Of a DNA stretch of 23,547 bases, positions 7,801 to 15,469 are shown in pieces. Where the stretch lies: contig DXLU01000026.1 in the NCBI GenBank assembly GCA_019414565.1, positions 1 through 23,547 of the forward strand, written 5' to 3'. A model generated the notes under the pieces. It made no database searches and had not been told where the DNA came from. It worked only from the letters and a program-made list of their open reading frames with translations. How positions within the stretch are numbered: position 1 is the first letter of the stretch; each line of letters opens with the position of its first letter. The position numbers were made by a program, and so were the translations under genes. This DNA comes from Collinsella sp. (GTDB taxonomy: Bacteria > Actinomycetota > Coriobacteriia > Coriobacteriales > Coriobacteriaceae).

Positions 7801-8739
7801 TCATCGCTTCCCAAACAAGAGGAGAGATCTATTGAAAAGGCCCTCTTGTAGACTGCCGAAATTCAGCCTCGAAGAGAAAGAAACCCTGCACCTAGCCATG
7901 AAAGAAGCGTCCATTTTCGATACCAACTCTCCAAGAGCACGCTCTGGAGGAAGAATGCAGTCGGAATAAGTTGAAAGAAGTCCAGTAACTTGCTTTGCAA
8001 GAGTAATCTCTCGCGGATGACAAAAACTATTGATTTTCTCAATCACTTTAGATGGTAAATCAGTACTCACACCGACCACATTACGACCATGCTGGCGATA
8101 TCCCATATGAGGAGAAGCATCGAAAACAATCCGATAACCCAGCAGCACGCATAGATTAGCTATCAGCTTATCATGCATGATGACGGGATGGGGCAGCTCA
8201 TGCAAGCAAACAACTTCCCAAATACGCCTATCAAATACTTGCGTACATCCCATAGGTGACCCAATGCAAAGCTGGTTGAGAGGGTCGTTATCTCGATAAG
8301 ATATGCACCTTTGTTGCCCATAGGTTAACCGGCCCATCTCATTACCAGCTGAATCTACAAGTCTTGAATTGCAATGATAAAGAGCCAAATTCTCCTGCTT
8401 CTTAAGCTGTTTAATCGCAGTTATCAGTTTATCGCTATCCCAAATATCATCTTGGTCGGAAAACGCATAGTAATCAGCTTCGGGAGCATTCCGCAACAAC
8501 GTCAAAAACCCTAAAGCAGGTCCTAGGTTTTCTCCTGTTAACAAAGTCAGACTGCCCTCATCTGCATAGCGCTGCAGAAGATCACGAGTACCATCAGATG
8601 ACCCGTCATCACGGACAAAAAGACGTACGTCAACTTCAGCCTGCGAGAGAATGCTGTCAATTTGTTCTGAAATAAATGGGATGCCGTTGTATGACGCCAT
8701 TAATACGACGCACTTTGGCACCTTGGAATTACTCAACAT
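7801..8739 (-). CDS. Glycosyltransferase family 2
   Basis: 312 residues. The N-terminal CVVLMASYNGIPFISEQIDS, then VRDDGSSDGT and FSDQDDIWDSDKL with its DxD-type metal-binding aspartates, are the standard GT-A motifs of rhamnosyltransferase-like GT2 enzymes. The later MHDKLIANL and YRQHGRNVVG segments match that subgroup, in which many members transfer rhamnose. The rfbA start at the window edge would fit that donor, but this is inference. I chose ATG 8739 with AAGG about 8 bases upstream; an upstream start at 8811 would overlap the Fe-S gene and adds unrelated residues. GC content is low here (many AT-rich codons), unlike the flippase gene. Confidence 0.88.
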   Translation of the reverse strand: MLSNSKVPKCVVLMASYNGIPFISEQIDSILSQAEVDVRLFVRDDGSSDGTRDLLQRYADEGSLTLLTGENLGPALGFLTLLRNAPEADYYAFSDQDDIWDSDKLITAIKQLKKQENLALYHCNSRLVDSAGNEMGRLTYGQQRCISYRDNDPLNQLCIGSPMGCTQVFDRRIWEVVCLHELPHPVIMHDKLIANLCVLLGYRIVFDASPHMGYRQHGRNVVGVSTDLPSKVIEKINSFCHPREITLAKQVTGLLSTYSDCILPPERALGELVSKMDASFMARCRVSFSSRLNFGSLQEGLFNRSLLLFGKR

Positions 8740-8785
8740 ATGGATTACCTTATCATTAATGCCTAAAGCAAACGCTCTCGATGTG

Positions 8786-9913
8786 TTAACCCCTGAGCAA
8801 ACCCAGTGCAAGCAGTATATCCTTGACCAAGTACTTGGCGCAGTCTTTTGGCCTCGCCCTGAGAACGAGTCGGTTAACCCGTACCCCGTTACGAAAGCCG
8901 TCCATAAAGGTATTTCTTTCTATAGGCTTCGTCGAAGGACGTTGAAGCTGTTCATTGTTGGCCACAGCTAGACCAGGATCAACCGGCAAAAGCTCAAGGT
9001 CCGTCATTTCTAACAGTTCTCGACCCTTGTCTGTCTGCACAAGTGCGAGGGATATCCCGTTCGCGACCTCATCAGAAAGCTCGCTACCCCATGAATCGCC
9101 AAGCGTAATATCGGAGACACGATCACCCTTGGCGTAGCGGCAGGAGTAGCAGCCTTCCGTATACGGTAAACCCGAGAGGAAAGCAATCGAGTAGCGATCG
9201 CGGACACCCGTCCTACCCACAGTTTCAGCTCCGCGATAGCGGAGCTGAAACTGGACTTTCTTTCGAAAGTCCAGTATCAGCTCATTAGACAGGTTGTTAC
9301 CTGTCTCTTCCAAGAATCGGCTCAGGACCTTGGGGGACGGTGAACCATGACAGATAAGGTCGATGGTGTAAAGGGAATCGGCTAAACGGCTTCCAACGAA
9401 GTTACGCATCGCAGCAACCTGACAAGGAAGACCGATAAAGAGAACCCTTTGACCACCTTGCAGGGCCTCCCTAACCTCGCGGTACGCACCAAGCGGATTG
9501 CTTTTGACGTATTTGGAGCCTTGGGCCCTCCTCAAGTAATCCGCATCAGAAGTGAGGTGGAACCGGAACTCACCGCCCTCCTGTGCACATGAACACACTA
9601 ATCCATTTGACGCCACAAACGCCTCCGAGATGGCCGTAGCCAGACCCCCGGACGAAGATGACATTCTGAGCGATGTATCTTTCGCCCACCCCTGTAGCCA
9701 CTCGAGAGGACGCAACGAAGATGGGGATACCATCTGGGGACACGTTTTCTCGCACAGTCCACATCCCACGCACCTTGTAGGATCAATACGGGCGTTATAC
9801 GCCTCAATCGTATCCTCAATGGCAATCGCTCCATGTCGGCATGAATCGACGCAGGCCATACAGCCAGTGCACATATCCTTCTTGCATACCGTCCTAGTGC
9901 CAACGTTTGACAA
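8786..9913 (-). CDS. F420-hydrogenase/dehydrogenase beta-subunit-like Fe-S protein (copy 2)
   Basis: 375 residues from the preferred start. It has two 4Fe-4S motifs, CTGCMACVDSCR and CVGCGLCEKTCP. The frhB-type domain follows with VLFIGLPCQVAAMRNFVG, DLICHGSPSP, CYSCRYAKGDRVSDITLGD and the WGSELSDEV segment. Its architecture matches copy 1 at 1353-2570, but identity is modest, so it is not a recent duplication. I chose the TTG at 9913: AGGAG lies 7 bases before it, and the upstream gene's TAG lies in between. A TTG at 9928 would have no such site. It directly follows pyruvyltransferase 1, a pairing that suggests a joint sugar modification, perhaps with this protein as redox partner. Two adjacent perfect hairpins sit inside the gene (9220-9274). 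Confidence 0.87.
   Translation of the reverse strand: MSNVGTRTVCKKDMCTGCMACVDSCRHGAIAIEDTIEAYNARIDPTRCVGCGLCEKTCPQMVSPSSLRPLEWLQGWAKDTSLRMSSSSGGLATAISEAFVASNGLVCSCAQEGGEFRFHLTSDADYLRRAQGSKYVKSNPLGAYREVREALQGGQRVLFIGLPCQVAAMRNFVGSRLADSLYTIDLICHGSPSPKVLSRFLEETGNNLSNELILDFRKKVQFQLRYRGAETVGRTGVRDRYSIAFLSGLPYTEGCYSCRYAKGDRVSDITLGDSWGSELSDEVANGISLALVQTDKGRELLEMTDLELLPVDPGLAVANNEQLQRPSTKPIERNTFMDGFRNGVRVNRLVLRARPKDCAKYLVKDILLALGLLRG
9220..9274. repeat. Two adjacent intragenic palindromes in Fe-S protein gene 2
   Basis: Positions 9220-9234 and 9239-9253 form a perfect 15-bp inverted repeat with loop GATA. Positions 9251-9260 and 9265-9274 form a perfect 10-bp inverted repeat with loop TTTC. The two hairpins share three bases. 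They encode LDFRKKVQFQLRYRGAETVG. This matches, by protein alignment, the place in Fe-S gene 1 where another large palindrome lies (MRSKTTGWLSYSA). The base sequences of the two loci are not similar. Confidence 0.85.
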
Positions 9914-9917
9914 TGCC

Positions 9918-11021
9918 CTACTCCTCAATCATGCTCTTGAGCTGCGCTAGGGACTTCTCCCTCTCCGCACCCATCACATCGTTGACCCGACCAAAGTCAA
10001 TCTGCTTGGATGCTAACTCGACATCATCTAGATTCTGAAGCACTCTGTCCGTGAGGTCCGTGAGTCGCAGAATACTCACGTTCCTGCTCGAGGTTCCGTT
10101 CTTGGGCAGCACTTCTACCAGCGGCGTATTGAGATTTATGGCAAAAGCCGTACCGTGGAACGAGTCCGTGACTAGGCATGCTGCGTTGTCGACATACGAG
10201 AGAAACTCAGCAAGCGTCGGCAGCCACTTGAACTTGCCCTCGCGTGAGGCCTGGTGCAGGCTTGCGGAGATCCGTATCAGGGGCAAGCCAAGCTTTTTGG
10301 CAACCTTCACGGCGTACTGCCCCACCGTCGGGTCGCTGTGAATCTGGTAGACGAGGATGTATTCGCCCTTCGGGGCAGGTGCCGCCATCCTTCTCCACGC
10401 CTCGCCATCAAGCAGCAGCGTGGGATCGACAACCTGTCCGGCCTCTATGCCCCACGAGGCAAGCTGCTCGCGCGCGGCATCCTCGCGTACGAACACGGCC
10501 TCATATGCTCGAAGGTCCTCGAGAAACCTGGGGCGCACGCTATCCGGGATATTCTTCTTACCAAAGCTTGCCGCATATGAGATGCGCCTTGCGCCCTCGG
10601 GAGCAAACTCAAGCGCATATGACAGGTCGTATGCGCCCGAGCTGATGGGACCCCACACCTGATCGCTTCCAGTCATATAGACATCGGCCTTGGGCGGATT
10701 AGCCTTCAGCTCCTCCAGGGATGCATAGCGAGGGCTCATCTTAAGCAGCTGGGAACGCTCACGCGCAAACCGCTTGCCCGCCACCCTTGTCTCAGGCTCC
10801 ATCAGAAGTCTGTAGACAGACTTCTTCAACGGGTTCCCGTTCCAGGACGGCTTTGTCGAAAGAAGCGTCCTCACCTGCTGGGATACGTCCTCACAAGCAG
10901 GTACATAGTCCATAATCTCGAACTCATGCCCCAAGCTCTCTACCGCTCGTTGTGTCGCATATGCCTGGAGCAGGGAGCCATAATTAGAGATTGCGTGCCT
11001 GGTTATGCAGGATACTTTCAC
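9918..11021 (-). CDS. Polysaccharide pyruvyltransferase family protein (copy 1)
   Basis: 367 residues. SNYGSLLQAYATQ near the N-terminus, MTGSDQVWGPIS in the middle, VDPTLLLDGEAW and LVTDSFHGTAFAINLNTPLV towards the C-terminus are the PSPT family motifs. I chose the GTG at 11021 (protein starts MKVSCITRHAISNYG) because GGAGG lies exactly 6 bases upstream; the TTG at 11048 has no support. The 72-bp gap to the radical SAM gene is the second largest between complete genes in the operon. The stop TAG lies within the ribosome-binding region of Fe-S gene 2, so the two are probably translated as a pair. Substrate unknown. A perfect 10-bp inverted repeat with a 2-nt loop lies at 10804-10825. Confidence 0.88.
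   Translation of the reverse strand: MKVSCITRHAISNYGSLLQAYATQRAVESLGHEFEIMDYVPACEDVSQQVRTLLSTKPSWNGNPLKKSVYRLLMEPETRVAGKRFARERSQLLKMSPRYASLEELKANPPKADVYMTGSDQVWGPISSGAYDLSYALEFAPEGARRISYAASFGKKNIPDSVRPRFLEDLRAYEAVFVREDAAREQLASWGIEAGQVVDPTLLLDGEAWRRMAAPAPKGEYILVYQIHSDPTVGQYAVKVAKKLGLPLIRISASLHQASREGKFKWLPTLAEFLSYVDNAACLVTDSFHGTAFAINLNTPLVEVLPKNGTSSRNVSILRLTDLTDRVLQNLDDVELASKQIDFGRVNDVMGAEREKSLAQLKSMIEE
10804..10825. repeat. Intragenic palindrome in pyruvyltransferase gene 1
   Basis: Positions 10804-10813 and 10816-10825 are perfect 10-bp inverted copies separated by two bases. They encode residues around KKSVYRLLM. There is no adjoining T-run. A separate 7-bp inverted pair and a 9-bp direct repeat (CGTCCTCAC) lie about 45 bp away, at roughly 10867-10905. 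Confidence 0.7.
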
Positions 11022-11093
11022 GTGTTTCCTCCGATTGATATCGAGCAACCGCTATTTCTGAATTTTTGCATTCGATTTTTCCACCCGGCTGCA

Positions 11094-12230
11094 CTACAGC
11101 GCCTCCTCAGTCTCGTACACGTGCGCGTCGGCTCGGCTTGCGTCGGAAAGGCCGTCGTTGATCGCGGCGTGCATGTCGCAGGTGGAAAGAGCGTCCAGCT
11201 CCTCCTTCGTCACCTTGCCCGACTCGTAGTCGCGCACGATGGGGAGCTCGTGCATGTCGAACTTCTTGCCGGGCTTGAGCTTGTGCGCCAGCACCCACGA
11301 CGCGGGTTTCCAGATGTACTTGTGCATGGCAGGAGACACGGAGCCGATCATCCAGCAGTTGCGGTCGCAGTGGCGCACGCAGCCGCGCACTTTCTCGGCC
11401 TGGGCGCTCTCCCACAGCTCATCCCAAGACTCGTCGTTAAGGTTGCCCATAACGAGCTTCTCCTTGGTGCCGTTGCAGGGCATGACGTCGCCGTAGGGGT
11501 CGATGAAGAACGTGTCGAACGCCATATCGCACGGGAGCAGGCGCTTCTGCCCATAGATGTAGTTGATGAGGCCCATGTTGAAGTACGCGCGGAACCACTT
11601 CTTGGGCTCGTTGGACTTGAGGAGCTCGTTTACCAGGTCCTCGAAGTTCTGGGCCACCATGGGACGGTCCTTGATGATGTTCTTCGCCTCGACAAAGTAG
11701 AAGCTGTTGTGCAGGCTGGCGGTGGCGAACTCCATGCCGAGCTCGTCGGAAAGCTTGTACAGCGGCACCAAGTCCGCAGCGTTGCGATCCTGCACCGTCA
11801 TGCCAAAGCCCACGTCCGGGTGCTTCATTTCCACGAGCTTCTTGAGCGTCTCGTAGCCGCGGTTGAAGCCGTTCTGGAGACCGCGGATCTCATCGTTGGT
11901 CTGCTGCAGACCCTCGATGGAGATGCGGATTCCCACCTGGGGGAATTCCTCGGCAAGGGCGATGATGCGGTCGGTGAAGAAGCCGTTGGTGGAGATGACG
12001 ATGCGGTCGGACTTCTTGTACAGCTCGCGCACGATATCCGCAAGGTCGGTCCTGATGAAGGGCTCGCCACCGGTGATGTTGGTGAAGTACATGCGCGGGA
12101 GCTTCTTGATCACGTCGAGGGAGAGCTCCTCCTCCGGACGGCTGGGAGCCTTGTAGCGGTTGCACATGGTGCAGCGCGCGTTGCAGCGGTACGTTACGAT
12201 TACGGTTCCGTTGAGTTTCTTCTCGGCCAT
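11094..12230 (-). CDS. Radical SAM protein with SPASM-type C-terminal domain
   Basis: 378 residues. The radical SAM motif CNARCTMC (CxxxCxxC, residues 16-23) binds the catalytic 4Fe-4S cluster and S-adenosylmethionine. NITGGEPFIRTDL is the conserved GGEP segment, and ISTNGFF and IRISIEG follow in the expected order. The C-terminal half has LLPCDMAFDTFFIDPYGDVM, PCNGT and CVRHCDRNCW, the cysteine pattern of SPASM auxiliary clusters. The reaction is unknown; relatives include enzymes acting on peptides and on sugars, and the operon suggests a glycan or lipid-linked-sugar substrate. ATG 12230 starts 3 bp after the TAA of the GT4 gene. The gene is GC-rich like the two GT4 genes before it. It stands directly before the PSPT1/Fe-S pair, which could supply electrons. 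Confidence 0.88.
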   Translation of the reverse strand: MAEKKLNGTVIVTYRCNARCTMCNRYKAPSRPEEELSLDVIKKLPRMYFTNITGGEPFIRTDLADIVRELYKKSDRIVISTNGFFTDRIIALAEEFPQVGIRISIEGLQQTNDEIRGLQNGFNRGYETLKKLVEMKHPDVGFGMTVQDRNAADLVPLYKLSDELGMEFATASLHNSFYFVEAKNIIKDRPMVAQNFEDLVNELLKSNEPKKWFRAYFNMGLINYIYGQKRLLPCDMAFDTFFIDPYGDVMPCNGTKEKLVMGNLNDESWDELWESAQAEKVRGCVRHCDRNCWMIGSVSPAMHKYIWKPASWVLAHKLKPGKKFDMHELPIVRDYESGKVTKEELDALSTCDMHAAINDGLSDASRADAHVYETEEAL

Positions 12231-12233
12231 GGG

Positions 12234-13517
12234 TTAGGCCACCACCTTCCGGTCAATTAGTTCTTGATACAGGGAGACGAGATTCCGGATGTATTTCTCT
12301 TGATTACAGTTCTCTGCCACGAATGAACGGCAATGCGCGCTCATCGCGGCGTAAGCCGCAGGATCGGCGGCCACCGCCGCACCCCTACGGATTGCATCTG
12401 CGAGTCCTGCCTCATCGTGGGCTTCAGCCAGGAAGCCCGTTTCACCCTCACGTACCAGCTCGGGTATTCCGCCCATGTTCGTACCGATAACGGGCTTGCC
12501 CGCGGCGAGTGCCTCGAGAACCGCATATGGCGCGTTCTCGAGCCACTCTGACGGCGCAGCCGCCAGAGTGGCTCGATTCACAAGTCCGCGCAGGGCGTCA
12601 CCGGTTTTATATCCAACCAGCTCAATCCTCGAGCTTATTTCGTTTGGCATTGCGGAAACTTTGACCTTCACAGCATCACATTCAGGGCCATCGCCTGCAA
12701 TAACAAGACGCCAATCAGGAATCACCGGTGCCGCCTTCTCAAAAGCATGCACGAGCGTTAACACGCCTTTCTCGCGAGAAAGGCGTCCCAGATACAGCAT
12801 GTAGGGATCTTCATTATTTTGGTTGGCAACTTCCCGTGACATCGAATCGGGATTCAGGAAATTCCGCATGAGGACAAGCTGACGCTCGGGAAGCCCCGCT
12901 TCAATAAACTTGTTCCGCATGAACTCACTCGGGCAGATGATGCGATCGAGACGTGAATAGGTTTTGTGCCGTTTAAGCCACTCCGCCTCAGCCACCGCTA
13001 ACGCGCTTTTTGCGATCGAACCCTTTACGCACTTCTTCTTAAGGCAATTGCCAAAATGACCCCCGAGACACGAATCGCAAACGTTGCCCTCGGAATCAAG
13101 CATAAGATAGCTCGGGCAAGCAAGAATCAAGTCGTGCGAGGTATACACAACCGGCGTTGGATGCTGCTTTAGCCAAGGAGCGTCCAAGATGGAAAACGTA
13201 ATCTGCCTATGAGTGAGATTGAGATGGATTACATCGGGCTGGAATTCACGGCACAGCGCATCGAACTTCTCGCGCGCCTCTTTGGAATACACAAGTGCCT
13301 GCGCGGCCTTCGCCTTATCGACAATAGAGCTCGGTCCGTTATAGTCGCGATTCGTTACAAAGTAACGCGACCACTCAGTCGGCTCATTACGCTCATCCTC
13401 CATGCTGAAGAAGGCAACTTCATGCCCAAGAGCGCGAAGACCATCGGCAAGAGCAAAGTAGTACGTCTCGCTTCCACCCTTGCGCCAATGAAACTTATTT
13501 ACAAGAAGGATCTTCAT
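12234..13517 (-). CDS. Glycosyltransferase family 4 with cysteine-rich insertion
   Basis: 427 residues. It starts MKILLVNKFHWRKGGSETYY, the GGxE-type N-terminal motif of GT4. HDLILACPSYLML is followed by a cysteine-rich stretch (CDSCLGGHFGNCLKKKC), probably a metal-binding insertion found in a GT4 subgroup. The donor domain has YLGRLSREKGVLTLVHAFEK, APSEWLENAPYAVLEALAAG and GIPELVREGETGFL. It adds a sugar to the lipid-linked repeat unit; donor unknown. The ATG at 13517 overlaps the previous stop by one base (TAATG), indicating coupled translation. Two strong palindromes lie in the donor-domain codons at 12539-12575 and 12763-12786. Confidence 0.9.
   Translation of the reverse strand: MKILLVNKFHWRKGGSETYYFALADGLRALGHEVAFFSMEDERNEPTEWSRYFVTNRDYNGPSSIVDKAKAAQALVYSKEAREKFDALCREFQPDVIHLNLTHRQITFSILDAPWLKQHPTPVVYTSHDLILACPSYLMLDSEGNVCDSCLGGHFGNCLKKKCVKGSIAKSALAVAEAEWLKRHKTYSRLDRIICPSEFMRNKFIEAGLPERQLVLMRNFLNPDSMSREVANQNNEDPYMLYLGRLSREKGVLTLVHAFEKAAPVIPDWRLVIAGDGPECDAVKVKVSAMPNEISSRIELVGYKTGDALRGLVNRATLAAAPSEWLENAPYAVLEALAAGKPVIGTNMGGIPELVREGETGFLAEAHDEAGLADAIRRGAAVAADPAAYAAMSAHCRSFVAENCNQEKYIRNLVSLYQELIDRKVVA
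12539..12575. repeat. Intragenic palindrome over a GT4 active-site motif (1)
   Basis: Positions 12539-12550 and 12564-12575 are perfect 12-bp inverted copies. After one mismatch, four more pairs close on a 3-nt loop, so 16 of 17 positions pair. The coding strand gives RATLAAAPSEWLE, a conserved donor-domain motif. There is no T-run. Confidence 0.75.
12763..12786. repeat. Perfect 24-bp palindrome over a GT4 motif (2)
   Basis: The 24 bp are exactly self-complementary, with no loop (half-site ACGCCTTTCTCG). They encode RLSREKG of the conserved GRLSREKG motif in the GT4 donor domain. A loopless palindrome of this length should be rare by chance. Confidence 0.8.
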
Positions 13518-14620
13518 TACGCAACACCCTCATACAAAGCAAGCGTCCTTTGGACGACGCTGTTCCAGTCATAGCCATTAATCGCGCGGTCACGTGCCAT
13601 GGCGCCCAGCCTCTCCGCTTGGGCAGAATCCGCTATCAGGCCTTCAAGCACGTCGCGCAGCGCCCCCGCGTCTCCGTGTGGGAACGTGAGCCCGCAACCC
13701 TGCAGAACATCCGCGCACTCGGGAATATCCGAGGTAACGCATGCCGCACCGTGAGACATGGCCTCCAGCAAGCTCATGGGCAGGCCCTCAACGTCGGAGG
13801 GGAGCGCGTAGCAATACGCGTTGGAGTACAGCTCGGAGAGCAGGTTGCCCTCAACGTGGCCGGTAAAGAGCGCGCGGGGGTCGGACGCGGCAGCCTCTTT
13901 GAGCGCCACGGCGTAGTCGTCCGTATCGGAGGAGTCGCCCGCGATAACCAGGCGCTTATCCGTCTTTACCTGCTTGTACGCCTCCACCAACAGTTCCGGT
14001 CGCTTCTCGGGCACAATGCGACCGAGGTAGAGGACATAGGAGCCCTGGGTGAGCCCCAAGCGCTCGGAGATCTCCTTCGCGGGAAGATCCGCCTCGGGAG
14101 TGATGCCGTTGGGAATGAGCGTAGCCTCGCGGCCGTAAGCCTCCTTGAAGTACTCCTGATTGCCCCGGGAAAGCACGATGAGCGCATCCGCGCACTTGGC
14201 CGCCGTCGCCTCGCCGAACTTGATGTACTTGGAAGCCAAGCCGCCCCATTTTGCACGCTGCCAGTCCAGGCCGTGGATCGTTGCCACGGTCCTGATGTCC
14301 GCGGAACGCGCAAAACGAAGGGGGACACACGGCCCCTCTGCGTGATAGTGAATTACGTCTGCCCCGTCTTTGATGGCGGCCCTTGTTGCGGCAAAGCTGC
14401 TCGTGAGCGCAGAGAGCCCCTTGATGTCCAGAGCCTTTACGGGAACGATGCGGTAGCCATCCTTCTCGTAGGGCTCGGAAGGAGCTCCTTCGCCCATACG
14501 GTCGTAGCAGGTTACTTGGTGACCAAGGTCTGCCATACGGCGAGCAAGCTCGCCTACCACCACTTCTACGCCGCCCTCGCGCGAACCCGTTCTCTTTTGG
14601 CCTATCATGGCGATGCGCAT
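13517..14620 (-). CDS. Glycosyltransferase family 4
   Basis: 367 residues from ATG 14620: MRIAMIGQKRTGSREGGVEV, the glycine-rich N-terminal acceptor-domain motif. VIHYHAEGPCVPLRFARSAD, TIHGLDWQRAKWGG and YLGRIVPEKRPELLVEAY follow, then ALPSDVEGLPMSLLEAMSHG, which carries the EX7E-type donor-binding glutamates. It resembles the DUF1972/Cps2T-like group of rhamnosyl- and other transferases, but the donor is not predictable. The position directly after the priming transferase suggests that it adds the second sugar. I preferred ATG 14620 over GTG 14632 because it starts at the normal family N-terminus; its spacing to AAGG is longish. The start lies just after the TAG of the upstream gene. Confidence 0.9.
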   Translation of the reverse strand: MRIAMIGQKRTGSREGGVEVVVGELARRMADLGHQVTCYDRMGEGAPSEPYEKDGYRIVPVKALDIKGLSALTSSFAATRAAIKDGADVIHYHAEGPCVPLRFARSADIRTVATIHGLDWQRAKWGGLASKYIKFGEATAAKCADALIVLSRGNQEYFKEAYGREATLIPNGITPEADLPAKEISERLGLTQGSYVLYLGRIVPEKRPELLVEAYKQVKTDKRLVIAGDSSDTDDYAVALKEAAASDPRALFTGHVEGNLLSELYSNAYCYALPSDVEGLPMSLLEAMSHGAACVTSDIPECADVLQGCGLTFPHGDAGALRDVLEGLIADSAQAERLGAMARDRAINGYDWNSVVQRTLALYEGVA

Positions 14621-14621
14621 G

Positions 14622-15404
14622 CTACACGGCACCTTCCCCAGAGAACATCGTCTTCAGCGTGCCGAATATCAACCGCAGGTCCTGGCGCAGGCTGCGATTC
14701 TCTATATAGCGAAGATCCAGCTCAACCATTTCGTTGAAGCCCAGGTAGCTGCGGCCCATTACCTGCCAAGGACCGCTGCAGCCGGGTTTTACCGCCAGGC
14801 GCTTCATGTCGTGCTCGCTGTACAGGGCAACCTCGCGCGGCAGGCCGGGGCGCGGGCCAATGAGGTTCATTTGGCCCAAGAACACGTTGATGAGCTGGGG
14901 CAGCTCGTCGATGCTGTGCTTGCGAATGAAGTTACCCACACCGGGAATAATGCGCGGGTCGTGCTTCATTTTAAACATGGGGCCAGTGGCCTCGTTTTGG
15001 GCCTGCAAGTCCTTGAGCATTTGGTCTGCGTTGGGAACCATGCTGCGGAACTTGTAGATCTTAAACAGGTAGAACGTGCCGTCTTTGCGCACGCGGCCCA
15101 CGCGCCACTGTGAATATAGGGGGCTGGCGCCCGGGCTCTTTATGCAAATGACCACGCTCAGAATTACCCCGGGAATAAAGAGCAACACCAGGGCTCCGCC
15201 GGCGGCGACAATGTCCACCGTACGCTTAACAACGCGGTAGAGCCTGTGCCCAAGCTCGGGCTTCACGCCGGAGTTGGCACCGCGCAGCATCTTGTACGCT
15301 TCTTCGTTTGTAAGGTAATCCCCCGCAGCACCGGCTGCGGCAGTAACGGAATTCGCCGTGGCGGCCGTGCGCGTCTCCCGCGCGCCCTGTGCCATGGTCA
15401 TCAT
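14622..15404 (-). CDS. Undecaprenyl-phosphate sugar phosphotransferase (priming transferase)
   Basis: 260 residues from ATG 15404. After a 60-70-residue Ala/Thr-rich, weakly conserved N-terminus comes one hydrophobic segment (VDIVAAGGALVLLFIPGVIL), then the cytoplasmic catalytic domain of the bacterial sugar transferase family. Its motifs are IYKFRSM, RKHSIDELPQLINVFLGQ, MNLIGPRPGLP and KPGCSGPWQVMGRS. These enzymes transfer a sugar-1-phosphate from a UDP-sugar to undecaprenyl phosphate at the inner membrane face, the first step of repeat-unit assembly. With a single membrane segment it is of the short PglC-like monotopic type rather than full-length WbaP. The start was chosen by GGAG 6 bases upstream; a longer frame reaching 15560 would overlap loaP. 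Sugar identity unknown. Confidence 0.9.
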   Translation of the reverse strand: MMTMAQGARETRTAATANSVTAAAGAAGDYLTNEEAYKMLRGANSGVKPELGHRLYRVVKRTVDIVAAGGALVLLFIPGVILSVVICIKSPGASPLYSQWRVGRVRKDGTFYLFKIYKFRSMVPNADQMLKDLQAQNEATGPMFKMKHDPRIIPGVGNFIRKHSIDELPQLINVFLGQMNLIGPRPGLPREVALYSEHDMKRLAVKPGCSGPWQVMGRSYLGFNEMVELDLRYIENRSLRQDLRLIFGTLKTMFSGEGAV

Positions 15405-15469
15405 CGTAGGCTCCAAGAGCCCCTCCCCCGATTCTTTTTGCCTTCGGTCGTCCGCTTGCGAGCTTGCAG

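Noticed and set aside
10926..12260. 444-codon plus-strand frame antisense to the radical SAM gene
   Set aside because: The antisense minus frame has complete radical SAM and SPASM motifs. The long plus frame is a by-product of GC-rich codon use.
1833..12786. CRISPR array or dispersed repeat family
   Set aside because: The palindromes differ in sequence from site to site and are not regularly spaced. No repeated units with spacers were seen in the window.
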